A stretch of DNA of 64,000 nt from Immersiella caudata (Eukaryota > Ascomycota > Sordariomycetes > Sordariales > Lasiosphaeriaceae), in NCBI GenBank assembly GCA_030512335.1, contig JAULSU010000001.1, positions 6,882,001 to 6,946,000 of the forward strand. The letters are read 5' to 3'. Shown piece after piece: positions 52,953 through 64,000 of the stretch (its first letter is position 1; every line of letters begins with the position of its first letter). The translations under genes were made by a program, and so were the position numbers. The notes under the pieces are model-generated. The model saw only the letters and a list, made by a program, of their open reading frames with translations, did not search any database and was not told the origin of the DNA.

Positions 52953-54511
52953 GTGATAGTGGTGTGTTGTGTGTAGGGATACGGTGCCTATAGACGGATA
53001 ATACGGTGCAAATAGACGTTCTCATACAAAAGGACTCCAGCTACGAGAGAGAGTTTTCCCAGCTAGTGGGATGAGTGTTGCGGGACTATGAGGTAGGCCG
53101 GTGTACACTGTTTAACTCCTTGTTGACTTGACACAAGGCCTCCTGCAGCGTTCATAACGCCCTTTTGAGATCTCAATAGGATCTTGGCCATGTGGGGGTC
53201 CCTGGGTGAAGATGTCCCTTAATGCCCTTTGGGGGCATCCTGTAGGATTTTTCTACGGCGCAATGTATCTCACTCGGAAACGATCAAACACAAGAGAATG
53301 GGTACCTCTCTGGGCTTGGTCAACAGCTCGAAGGCATCTCTACTCTGAATGGATCCAATGCAAGGGTTTGAAGTTGTGGTGGCTACGTAGGTGGTTTGAA
53401 AAGGGGGTGTTTGAACTACGGATAAAACGGATGAATGAATGGGATTCCATTACATGAATTATTGACTCAGTTATGCCTTGGAACTTGCATTTGAAAGCAT
53501 ACTTTCGGATCAAGCACGGCAGATGGAAGGAGGGGTGTGTTTGCTCGTCAGCCAAGTGTACGAAGTGTGGGTAGATTGGTGCTTGGTATGTAGGGAGTTG
53601 AGCGTAGGTAGGGAGTACAGCATTGGCGATGGAGGGCGAGGGTGGATGGATGGGTTGCTTGATTTATGTCATGTCGGGCCGCGGAAGGGAAGTCGCAGCG
53701 GCTGAATGGTGTGGGATGCAGGTCCTGTTTTTCTGGGTTGTGGAGTTGGCTTGGTGGTGTTTCTGTAAGTGCTGGGGAGGGGTTGCGAGGGGTTTAAGTT
53801 GACCAGTGCACTAGGTGACAACTCGGTTCGAGCCTTGCTGGTTTGCGCCGGCCTGTGATTGATGTTATTCGTTGCCTACGAGGGATCGTCTTCTTCAGGT
53901 ACACTCCAATATTGGTTTTGTTGTTAGCCCGATACTTCTGGGCTCCACTCTCGTATTCACCTCCAACAAGCCCTACGAAGTTTTCCTGAGGGGGTATGGC
54001 GGGGAATTTGATGCCTTGGCTGTAAAAACCAAACCCCTGATAGATGCTTTGTATGGTTGGCCTGGTTTGTGAGAAGGCCCTGTTTGGTTTTTGATTTAGG
54101 TATGGAGCTAACAATAAAACCAGTGCTGGAGTGTAGAGTAGAGTGTTAGTGTTAGGTAAGTATTGTTGAGGTTTGCGGGAGGAGGGTTTCGTCGGATATT
54201 GCACGATGTTAGGGCGCGACTCGATTCGGCTGCTCGGTGTCGGTCGATTGGACGGCGATCGCGGTCCACGGTAGGGCGTGCTGCAGAGGCTGGGTCACAT
54301 CGCATGGCGCACGCGTCAATTGAAGAAAAACGGGTGGTGCACCCCCCTCATTCAAGGTGCAATGAGGTTCTCCTATAGGGCCCGGGGATGTTTCCCACGC
54401 TGAGGTCTAAATGGTCTGCATCTTGTCATACCACGTTTGGTTGGGGGTTTGTGGTTTGCTCGCATGTGCTGCCCCTGGCCGGAGGGGAGCTACAAGTCCG
54501 ACTCGGCCGTG

Positions 54512-54521
54512 CCGGTCCCGG
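54512..54521. promoter_or_regulatory. Leu3/LeuB-type site upstream of LEU4
   Basis: CCGGTCCCGG matches the yeast Leu3 consensus CCGGNNCCGG, about 770 bp upstream of the LEU4 ATG. Leu3 senses the LEU4 product 2-isopropylmalate. The match is exact; use in this fungus is inferred and the distance is rather long. Confidence 0.4.
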
Positions 54522-55002
54522 GAGAGGATTTCATCGGCGACAACATGGCGCTTGTGGGGTACGGGAGAGGAGCTGCTGTGGGGTTTCTTCTGCTGGGTGT
54601 TGTTGCCCCTCACTGGGTTCGTCGGGAGGTTGAATCAGGTGACCCGAGGAACAGAGCCGCGGGCTGAAGCGGCAGTGACCAGCTTGTGGTGGGTAAAAAA
54701 GTCTTTCTGCAGGGCAAGGGTTGTTTTGGTTCAGGGTGGGGGGTTTTAGTGCGTCAACCCCGCCATTGGCATCGACGCCTTCTGATCCCGTTGTCCGTTG
54801 CGTGCTCCAAGCCCAGCGGCTTCAACCGGGGGCGAGTCTACCAGTCCCGATGGTGGTGGCGAGCAGCAGGAAAGAGCAGAAATTGGTGGGGCGAAAACCA
54901 GATGCGACGGAAAGAATGGGCCGGCTCCTTCTTTTGTTTCGTGATGGAGCCGGCCACTTCGGCCACTGACCGGGAACAGACGTGGGCTTCCACTCCTCAC
55001 CT

Positions 55003-55010
55003 ATGAGTCA
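55003..55010. promoter_or_regulatory. GCN4/CPC1-type site upstream of LEU4
   Basis: ATGAGTCA contains the full TGAGTCA core of the general amino-acid-control bZIP site, 278 bp before the LEU4 start codon. LEU4 is a classic target of this control in fungi. Confidence 0.55.
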
Positions 55011-55287
55011 AGGTCGTGTTCCCTTTTTAAGATTTTCTTCCCCAGATCTCCCATAGCATTACAAAGTCTATATACCGTTCTAAGCCTGTCCTAGACGAAA
55101 CCACATCCCTACACACCTCAGTGCCAACTCGCGAGCGCAGAACACACCCACACGCTGCGGTTTATCAATCCTTGATCTCGACAGTTCTGACCCCTCATCT
55201 TGTCACGTTTTCCCCAGAGAAACGGCCAAAAAAAACAAAACTACCGTTGCGAACCCCCGCGCTTACCGGCTCCGCCTTCCTTCCACG

Positions 55288-57403
55288 ATGCCGATGTAAG
55301 TTCCAAAGTCAAACAGCTGTCCAGTGCCACGACACACAAGACACTGACCTAAGGCATTGTGCTCCAGGCTCAAGGATCCCTCCAAGAAATACAAGACGTT
55401 CCCGCCCCTGAGCCTCCCCGACCGTCAATGGCCCAACAAGACGATCGACAAGGCCCCGCGTTGGCTCGCCACAGACCTTCGCGATGGCAACCAGAGCTTG
55501 GTTGACCCAATGGTGAATTGCGAAACTTGCCCTTGCGAGCCAATTGCGCAGTTGACTAACACAATGACTTTCAGACCGGAGAGCAGAAATGGGAGTACTT
55601 CCGAATGCTGTGCGAGCTTGGCTACAAGGAGGTTGAGGTCTCATTCCCTTCGGCGTCGCAAACCGATTATGACTTTACGAGACGATTGATCGAGACCCCC
55701 GGCGCCGTTCCCGACGATGTCTGGCTCCAAGTTCTTTCACCCTGCAGAGAGGACCTCATCAGACGCACGGTTGAGTCGATGAAGGGAGCCAAGAAAGCGA
55801 TCATCCACATCTACCTGGCCACTAGCGAGTGTTTCCGCAGAATTATCTTCAACTTCAGCGAGGACGAGAGCGTCGAGCTGGCGAGCAAATGCGCCGCTCT
55901 GGTTCGTTCCTTGACAAAGGATGACCCTTCACAGTCTGGTACAGAGTGGGCTTTCGAGTTCAGCCCCGAGACATTCTCTGACACAAGCCCGGAGTTTGTC
56001 GTAAGAATCTGCGAGGCAGTCAAGGCAGCGTGGGAGCCCACCGTGGAGAACCCCATCATCTTCAACTTGCCAGCAACTGTTGAGATGGCGACTCCGAACG
56101 TGTACGCCGACCAGATCGAGTACTTCTGCCGGAACGTCACCGAGCGCGAGAAGATTTGCGTTTCCCTCCACCCACACAACGACCGAGGATGCGCAGTAGC
56201 AGCGGCGGAGCTCGCTCAGATGGCAGGAGCCGACAGAGTGGAAGGTTGCTTGTTTGGCAACGGAGAACGTACTGGCAATGTTGACCTCGTGACACTCGCA
56301 CTCAATCTCTACACGCAAGGCGTCACCCCCAACATCGACTTCTCAGATCTTGGCAAGGTCATCAAAGTTGTGGAGGCATGCAACAAGATCTCGGTGCATC
56401 CTCGTGCTCCTTACGGCGGCTCTTTGGTAGTCTGCGCCTTCAGCGGCTCCCACCAAGATGCCATCAAGAAGGGATTCCAGCTTCGCGAGAAGGAGGGCAA
56501 GGAATACGATGACCGTTGGCAGATTCCTTACCTGCCTCTGGATCCCAAGGATATTGGTCGGGACTATCAGGCCGTCATCAGGGTCAATTCTCAGAGCGGG
56601 AAAGGCGGCGCTGCTTGGATCATCCAACAACATCTCCACCTCGATTTGCCTCGTGGCTTGCAGGTTGCATTTTCGAAGGTGGTTCAAAAGATGGCGGATG
56701 AGAAGAAGCGTGAGCTTGTACCTTCCGAGATCACGGAGCTCTTTCAACAGACGTACTTTCTCAACAAGAACCCACGGTTCACCATCGTGGATTACTCTAT
56801 CACTCCCGACCGCTCCAGTTCGCCGGCTCCGCCTGCCCCAGGCAAAACCCAAGATACTAAGAATCTCATGAGGGTTTTCGAGGGTGTTATTGCCATCGAC
56901 GGTACAGAGCACAAGATTCGCGGACGGGGCAACGGCCCTATCAGCAGTTTGGCTAACGCGCTGCGCACGGTGGGTATCGATTTGGATGTGCAGGACTACA
57001 AGGAACACGCCGTTGGCCGAGGCCGTGAGGGCAAGGCTGCCAGCTACATTGAGTGCGTTGCTGCAGGAGTAGAGGAGAAGGTTTGGGGTGTGGGCATCCA
57101 CGAGGATGTGGTCCAGAGCTCTCTGATTGCCCTCTTGAGCGCTGCTAGCAACGTAAGTCACGACAAATGCTCATGAACCTTTGCCCATGTTCGATTTGCG
57201 CTGACAATATTTTTTTTTTTTTTTAGTTCGCTCTGAGCCGTCGAGGCTCACCAGTCGTTGCCAAGCCCACCCCTCAGCGCTCTCCTAGTCAACACTTGGA
57301 CCTGAACGGCTCGGCAAGTTTGGCTGTACCCAATGGCGCAAACGGTACGGTCAAGATCCCAAATATCATCCAGAGCTTGGAGGCGAAGGCAGATGAGATG
57401 TAA
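55288..57403 (+). CDS. LEU4: 2-isopropylmalate synthase
   Basis: Model: join(55288..55295, 55368..55512, 55575..57152, 57227..57403), 635 aa. It condenses acetyl-CoA with 2-ketoisovalerate, the first committed step of leucine synthesis. The first coding exon is 8 nt (ATGCCGAT); the third Met codon is completed after a 72-nt intron, giving MPMLKDPSKKYK. The TIM-barrel catalytic region starts ATDLRDGNQSLVDPM, with metal-binding SLHPHNDRGCAVAAAELAQM and GNGERTGNVDLVTLALNLY. The C-terminal LeuA dimer domain (GVIAIDGTEHKIRGRGNGPI, GREGKAASYIECV) carries leucine feedback inhibition. The last exon adds a Ser/Pro-rich tail. There is no clear mitochondrial presequence in this model, as in the short form of yeast Leu4. 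Confidence 0.95.
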
Positions 57404-59035
57404 AAATTGGAAGCGGACATGAAAAGGTATTTCCTTGCTGGGACAGCTTGCGTTCGTCTCCGAAATTGCGGGGAAGGTTATCATTGCATCCGGATTTGCA
57501 TGCCTGCATTAGGAGGTCAACAAAAAGGTGAAGAAGGGAGCGTCTGAGGATGATATTCTACTTAATTGTTCAAAAGTGCAGCGGCTTATAGCTAGCAGTC
57601 CATTCTAGAGGGAATAGTATAATATTTGGTATTTGAGCGAATGGTGTGATCACAATAGGGGTAATAGCCTACCCAGGGCTATCAGGAAGTGTTACTGTGA
57701 GTCAACGCTTCAGTGCTTCGGGCAAGTTATTTAGCCCAAAAGTTGTTGGGCAACGCATAGGGGTCTATTCGGGCATAATAGTGCCAGGACATCTCTAGCT
57801 TGTAGCACAACAGAAAGCGGTGGGACACTTGAGGAGGAATGGCGCCTCCCCAGAGGTGAGATGCGGATCGGTGTGACGAAAACGCGGGGCACCGTTGGCC
57901 GTGTTTTCTCCAGATTAGGTAGTACACCGCGTCTGGTAGTTGTTGAGCCCAAAGGCTGATCACTGCGGAGGCCAGATCGTCAAAGACGCCTTGTTGAAGA
58001 CGACGTCACCGCCTCCAGCTACCCTACAGGGGAATCTCTAGGAAAAGCGGAACAGGTCACATGCGCAAGGATGCGCTGTGGAAACCAGTCAGCGAAGGGA
58101 GGCAGCGGAGGCAGGACCTGCTCTACCTAATTTCGTTTGAACGATGGAGAGCCTCCTTTCGAATTTTTTGTACAGCCTGGAGCAACACCGCAGATGCAGC
58201 GTCTCGGCCAGCCCAGCCTAGACAGAGCCCCATGTCTTCCAGTGTTGGGTCCCTTGTGCTGCTGTAGGCAGACAAGCCAGACTAAATACAGCTGTGCCAG
58301 TCCGCTTTCTCGCACTGGGGTGGCCCAAGCGGCCCGCCTGGTTGTCAGGCGTTGTTACCCACAATGCACAGTGCCGGGTTAGAACATGAAAGAAACGCCA
58401 GGGCCCCTTCCGCTACCAGCAACGGTTGACGACTCTTGTTCAACTCCTCATCTCTTTCCTGCGTCGAGGTGGGTTTCTTTTTGCACTCGACTCTCTTCTC
58501 ATAGCCTGCCGGGGATTTAGTTTTTGCCATACAAGGCTACATTCTCGACTGCCTACAGGGTTCCATCTCCTTCGAACATTCTTTTCGATCCCATTTCAGC
58601 ACAGCGGCTCCTCTGGTTTCTGGCGGTGCTTGGGCAAGGCAGCGGCGAGCATTGGCGGGCATCCACCGAACCGGGACTCTGTGATTGTTGACAAAAAATT
58701 TGAGAGAGGCAGACCCGCACAGCGCTTTCGGGTTTTGACTCCAACAACCCTTAACTCTACCCCATTCGGCGAGCTGCAACTTTTTTTCCACGACCTTCTT
58801 ACCCGTCCTACGAACCAAGAAGCGCGCACTCTCCCTTCCAGACCCTGTGCTCTGATCTCGACGGGAGTCCCAAACCCTGGTCGGATAAGCCGCTCGTGGA
58901 TCCTCGACCCCCCGCTTGTTCCACGCAAACTTTGGTTGCACGAGAACCGACTTTCTCCCTGCCAAACTTCCACTTCTCCCACCACAACTCCGGAGACCTG
59001 TCGTTCCCTCTGACCCGGCATTCCAAACCGCAACC
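57404..59035. other. Intergenic, LEU4 terminator side and KAP95 promoter
   Basis: 1.6 kb. A 78-codon minus frame (57727-57963) has no homology I recognise. The last ~500 bp is C/T-rich UTR-like sequence. Confidence 0.5.
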
Positions 59036-62020
59036 ATGGAAGGCGCAACGGACATTAATACCGTCCTCACCAACTCGCTGAGTGCTGGTAAGCACACCGC
59101 CTTGCCTTCCCGTCCTCGGCGCTGCCCGCATGAATCGCGTCGTTCCGCCCTCTGCCGTGACAGTGATGCTAACTTTCGTCTACAGACGCGACTTTGCGAA
59201 ATGCGGCAGAGCAGCAGCTCACACAGGCCGCCGAGACAAACTTTGTACGTACTCCTCGCGGGATTGCTTCGCGCCCTGCACGCACCTCGTCGTTCCCCTC
59301 ACTGACGCGCTCCGCACTTGCAGTCACAATACCTCCTCACCCTCGTCCAAGAGTTGGCAAATGAAAATGCCCAAGGTCACATCAGAGCGGCAGCTGGTAT
59401 CGCATTGAAGAACGCGTTTTCGGCACGCGAGTTTGCAAGGCAAGCAGAGTTACAGGCGAAATGGCTTCAGCAGACGGACCAAGACACCAAGACGCGCGTA
59501 AAGCAGCTTGCACTCGAGACCCTCGCTTCTAGCAATGCGCAGGCCGGCCAGGCTACCGCTCAGGTTATCGCCTCTATCGCCGGAATTGAGCTTCCTCGAA
59601 ACCAATGGCCAGATCTCATGCACGTCCTTGTTAGAAATGTCAGCGAAGGCAATCCGCACCAGAAGCAGGCCTCCCTGACCGCGATCGGATTCATCTGCGA
59701 GAGCCCGGATCAAGAACTCAGGGCCAGCCTTGTCAGCCATTCCAACGCCATCCTCACAGCCGTCGTCCAGGGCGCCCGAAAAGAGGAAACCAGCAACGAG
59801 GTTCGCCTGGCCGCGATTACCGCACTTGGAGACTCCCTCGAGTTTGTCGGAAACAACTTCAAGCATGAAGGCGAGCGTAACTACATTATGCAGGTTATCT
59901 GCGAGGCCACACAGGCGGACGACTCCCATATTCAGCAGGGTGCCTTTGGCTGCCTCAATCGCATCATGGCCCTCTACTATGAGAACATGCGCTTTTACAT
60001 GGAGAAGGCCCTGTTCGGTCTCACCATCCTGGGTATGAAGAGCGCCGACGAGGACGTGGCCAAGCTTGCCGTTGAGTTCTGGAGCACCGTATGCGAGGAG
60101 GAGATTGGCATCGAAGACGACAATGCGCAGGTTGAGAGCTCCGAACAGATGAGGCCATTTTACAACTTCAGCCGCGTTGCCACCAACGAGGTTGTCCCCG
60201 TCCTCCTCAACCTCCTCACAAAGCAGGATGAGGATGCAGCAGATGATGAGTATAATATCTCGCGTGCTGCATACCAATGTCTGCAGCTGTATGCCCAGGC
60301 TGTTGGCGCCGCTATCATCCCGCCTGTCATTCAGTTTGTTGAGGCCAATCTGCGCAACGAGGATTGGCATGCCAGAGACGCTGCTGTCTCTGCCTTTGGT
60401 GCCATCATGGATGGCCCCGATGAGAAGGTTCTGGAGCCTATTGTCAAGTCTGGCATGCAGCCCCTGATCAGCATGATGGAGGATCCATCCCTTCACGTCC
60501 GAGACTCAACTGCCTACGCCCTGGGTCGCATCACCGAAGCCTGCTCCGAGGCTATTGACCCCGCCCAGCACCTTGACCCCTTGATCCGGTCCCTCTTCGC
60601 CGGTCTTATGAGCAACCCCAAGATGGCGGCTTCTTGCTGCTGGGCGCTTATGAACCTCGCTGAGCGCTTTGCGGGAGACGTGGGTGCTTCTCAGAACCCC
60701 CTCACTCCTCATTTCAACCAGAGCGTCGCAAATCTGTTGCAGGTGACTGGTGCACTGGATGGAGAGGCAGTGGTCCGCACTGCTGCATATGAGGTTCTCA
60801 ATGTCTTCGTACAGAGCTCCGCCACGGAAAGCCTCAGCGCCGTTGCCGACCTCTCAGGGGTCATCATCCAACGTCTGGAGGAGACACTGCCAATGCAGGC
60901 GCAGGTTGTCAGCGTTGAGGATCGCATTACCCTCGAGGACATGCAGACAAGTCTCTGCACCGTCCTTCAGGCCATCATCCAGCGTCTGGACAAGGAGATC
61001 GCTCCCCAGGGGGACCGAATTATGCAGGTACTTTTGCAACTGCTCAGCACTGTTGGAGCCAAGTCCAGCGTTCCAGAGGGTGCCTTTGCCACTATCAGCG
61101 CCCTGGCAAACGCAATGGAGGATGACTTCGTCAAGTACATGGAAGCATTCGCTCCGTTCCTTTACAACGCCCTGGGCAACCAAGAAGAGCCAAGTCTCTG
61201 CTCGATGGCCATCGGCCTAGTCAGCGATATCACCCGTTCCATGGGCGAGCGCAGCCAGCCGTTCTGCGACAACTTCATGAACTATTTGTTGAACAATCTC
61301 AGGGTTTGTCTCACTTCTAGCATCCCATCCACATGTTTTATTTGAGGTCATGCCTAACTCAATCTGCTAGAGCACTACCCTCGCCAACCAGTTCAAGCCT
61401 GCGATCCTTCAATGTTTTGGAGATATTGCGGGCGCTATTGGCGGCCACTTCGAGACATATCTCTCGGTCGTTGCTCAGGTGCTTCAGCAGGCCGCTACCG
61501 TTACTGCTAGCGCCGAGGGCTCCTACGAACTGTTTGACTACGTCATCTCGCTGAGAGAAGGGATCATGGACGCTTGGGGTGGCATTATTGGTGCCATGAA
61601 GAATAGTGGCAAGAGTGGGTAATTCTGTGGCAAGCTTCCAACTGCGGTACTGACATGACTCCGACAGCCCAAGCTCTCCAGCCGTTTGTTCCTTCGATCT
61701 TCCAGCTCCTCAACACTATTGCCACCGATGCCAACCGCAGTGAGGCCCTCATGCGTGCATCGATGGGCGTTATCGGGTGAGTGCAATGTTCAAAGACGCT
61801 GCCGTCGGAATTGCTTGCTAACTGTTGCAGTGATCTTGCGGACGCTTATCCCGGTGGCGAGCTTGTTGACGCTTTCCGCCAGGATTGGGTGACGGCTCTA
61901 ATCAAGGAGACGCGCAGCAACCGCGAGTTCCAGGCACGCACCGTCGAGACAGCACGGTGGGCTCGCGAGCAGGTCAAGAGGCAAATTGGCGGCTCCCAGA
62001 ACGTCATGCTGCAGACATGA
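59036..62020 (+). CDS. KAP95: Importin subunit beta-1 (karyopherin beta)
   Basis: Model: join(59036..59087, 59186..59244, 59324..61303, 61371..61614, 61668..61776, 61831..62020), 877 aa, essentially the family length. It binds importin-alpha with NLS cargo and carries it through the nuclear pore; RanGTP releases the cargo. The protein is an array of HEAT repeats: DATLRNAAEQQLTQAAETNF at the N-terminus, the Ran-binding region, RFYMEKALFGLTILGMKSAD, the acidic loop EEEIGIEDDNAQVESSEQ, EDPSLHVRDSTAYALGRITE, CWALMNLAERF, ANQFKPAILQCFGDIAGAIG and YELFDYVISLREGIMDAWGG. Five introns (53-98 nt); all joins keep repeats intact, for example NLR|STTLANQ and GVIG|DLADAYPG. Confidence 0.95.
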
Positions 62021-64000
62021 GCCTGACTATGAGCTAGAGCGGCTCCTTGCTGCTCTCATTGCGACTTATCACTCTCCCTTCCGAGACCTTTCGACAATGC
62101 CTCCGACACCAGATTCCCCCGATCGTCACGTGAAAGAAGCAATAAACTGTCAGACCCCAACTCCCCTAGCAGTCACACACCACACCCCCTCGACGACACG
62201 GCACGACACGACACTACGACACGATTCCGAATGCACAGACGATGTGTATATAGACCCTTATGTCACTATTAATCGATCATCATACCCCTGGAAAGACACT
62301 ACACTACACTACACAACACACATTTTAAACTACCCTGCAGCTGCTGGCACTGTTTTTTTTTATGGAAATTCATTGGCGCGGTGATAGAGCGATAATCATG
62401 TATTGTTCCATACTCCTAGATTTGGGGATGGAGCAAACCACACCATCATGTAGAAGGCGGAAAGGATCACAAAAGGAAGGGAGGGGAAGGGGGCTGAGCC
62501 GGGCGTAATCTTGTTCAAGTGAACGGGTTATGGAGTTCGGGCGGGAGTACCTTGGGTGGGTGCCAGGGCGCGCATGGAGTTCCTACACAGCAAGACGGGG
62601 TTAACGTGTACGGAGTCGTTTGTCTGGGATTATCGAAGACCACATGGCCTCTTGAATCACAACAACCGCCACGCTCGAGCAGTGGGCGAGATCTTCAAAT
62701 CCGGCAGGGCCCGATCGAGTGATCGGAACCGTCTCTGCCAAGACGTAGATCTGGAAATCAATCCACATTCCCCGAAGCGGTGACTTGCAGCTTGACGTGG
62801 TTGAATGGGTCCCTGCCTCCCGTGTTCTGTTTGGCCGCCTACTGATGTCGAGCATAAACGAATTGCAAGCTTGCAGGCCTCCTTTTCTCCCAGCGATGCA
62901 TCGTAAGGGTGGGGGTAGAGAGAGTCGTTCGTCACAAATCCTCGAATGCTAAGCGTTAGCTGAGGACCCCTCTCTATAGATTCCCCTCACTTCATGCCTT
63001 CGCCACGGTAATCCGCGTGTGAGAATTGCGACTTGTCCATGCAGAACACTCGTTTTGGCTGGCGCATGCGTGGGATGAATGCTAAATTATGATGATACGA
63101 TCGGTGTATGCTCGCTGGCTTGCACTTAACGTGTAACGTCGTCCCCATCTGGTGGGCTGACTTGATGGCGGCTCGCTCGGCTTCGAGAAGATGAATGCAG
63201 AGCCTTGGGCAGAAACACATCCTCTAAGTGGTGAGATATTCAGGCACACATCGTCCCAGCAGCAAGACTTCGGCTGAATTTCAAAATGGCTTGTTCATGT
63301 TTGAGGAGGGGGAGGGGGGTAGCCGAATCACGAAAGGCGTTGTCAACGTTGTGGGAATCACACAATCTTTGACATGGACAGGCTGCTGCTGCTGCATGTG
63401 GTAGGTAAACGCGGCTGGGGATGCGTCCAGCCCGACCACCGGCATCTTCCGCGGACGTCTTCCCGTCTCACCTGATCTTGGTAGGGGACGCTTGGAAATT
63501 TCGGTTCGTGGAAAATGAGCTCAGCGTCCAGGGCACATGCAGCTTATGTACTTTTCTTCCGTCTCGCGCAGATGGCGAGGAGATGTGATCAAGTTTTGGG
63601 TTTCTGTTGGTGATGGATTGTGATGGAGGGGGGAGGGATCCGTATGTGACTGTGACTGTGACTGTGACTGTGACACAGGTGTGTGGCGCCCGAGTGAGCG
63701 GACCAGGTTGGGGGTGGAGTTCCGTGATTTGAATGGGCGGGGGGTTGGAATGGGCTGGTAGGGCAAAAGCGCGGAGGGGGAGGGGAGATGCCGGAGAGGT
63801 GCAGGCGTTGCTTTTTTTTTGTGTCCTTCCTTCGGCAGAGAGGATTGCGGATGCTGTGCTGGGGAGGAGTGATTGAGAGACGTGTACGGCTTTTGTGTAT
63901 TAATAGGTACCTTAATAGACGGCGGAAGGATGGTGGTTATTTTGGCGGTCACTTGGTGAGCTCGTTCGGATCCGTGAGATTGAGTTGCCCGCCGGCGTTG
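62021..64000. other. Intergenic to window end
   Basis: 2 kb after KAP95. Contains simple repeats (62200-62320 ACAC-rich; 63645-63674). The 143-codon minus frame at 63521-63952 lacks an ATG and owes its SQSQSQS stretch to the simple repeat; not called. Confidence 0.5.
63645..63674 (+). repeat. Hexanucleotide microsatellite (TGTGAC)x5
   Basis: Five perfect copies of TGTGAC in tandem. Confidence 0.95.

Larger units (their letters stand above)
52213..55287. other. Long intergenic region upstream of LEU4
   Basis: 3.1 kb. Includes a perfect small inverted repeat (52931-52952), a nearby direct repeat with ATACGGTGC, and LEU4 control sites near its right end. Short frames (for example 53794-54204, minus) show nothing familiar. 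Confidence 0.5.

Noticed and set aside
57727..57963. 78-codon minus frame between LEU4 and KAP95
   Set aside because: No homology, no second exon and no promoter-like context.
63521..63952. 143-codon minus-strand frame with SQSQSQS
   Set aside because: No ATG at its start; the repeat comes from the TGTGAC microsatellite and the rest has no recognisable motif.
1..64000. CRISPR arrays, bacterial operons or a secondary-metabolite cluster
   Set aside because: The genome is fungal with spliced genes; no regularly spaced repeats and no PKS, NRPS or terpene cyclase were seen.

Overview
The window comes from a filamentous ascomycete (Pezizomycotina). Genes have short GT-AG introns (mostly 50-75 nt) with CTAAC/CTGAC-like branch sites, gene spacing is moderate, and the repeats show C-to-T/G-to-A decay typical of repeat-induced point mutation (RIP). 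I cannot name the genus. All gene models below were read by eye; splice joins were accepted only when the frame and a recognisable protein both continued across them.

Layout. 1-6.6 kb: a partial AT-hook, glutamine-rich nuclear protein (-), V-ATPase subunit C (+) and APS kinase (-). 6.6-17.6 kb: a transposon island. It holds a complete Ty1/copia element (7413-13948, 5-bp target duplication AAGTG) and a RIP-ruined Tc1/mariner element (14751-16995) that carries a solo LTR of the same copia family (14992-15738, duplication ATCTG). 17.6-24.6 kb: a hotdog thioesterase, a broken MFS transporter, phosphoserine phosphatase and PAPS reductase. 26-33 kb: a GPI-type fasciclin protein, two gene relics (FunK1 kinase and a fungal membrane protein), and a large ferric-reductase-like flavocytochrome. 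35.9-47.9 kb: TDA3-like oxidoreductase, an SDR, NC2-beta, a small mitochondrial membrane protein, ERF2 palmitoyltransferase, TYW3 and MIC19. 50.3-62 kb: a second ferric reductase, 2-isopropylmalate synthase and importin-beta.

How genes fit together. APS kinase and PAPS reductase are consecutive steps of sulfate assimilation but lie 17 kb apart on either side of the transposon island; a perfect CYS3/MetR-type palindrome sits upstream of APS kinase. LEU4 has a GCN4/CPC1-type site and a Leu3-type site upstream. Two ferric reductases point to iron acquisition. Most other genes are housekeeping.

Most unusual signal. The copia element has a 12-nt primer site complementary to the anticodon arm of initiator tRNA-Met (half-tRNA priming). 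It is followed by a highly structured leader containing an antisense tRNA-like gene with a near-consensus A box, a perfect B box, cloverleaf pairing, an intron-like anticodon-loop insert and a T5 terminator. If spliced by the usual eukaryotic rule, its anticodon reads CTA. The gag-pol reading frames are interrupted by about 30 in-frame stops, all but one TAA/TAG and nearly all where glutamine would fit. RIP is the simpler explanation, but the combination deserves a direct test.
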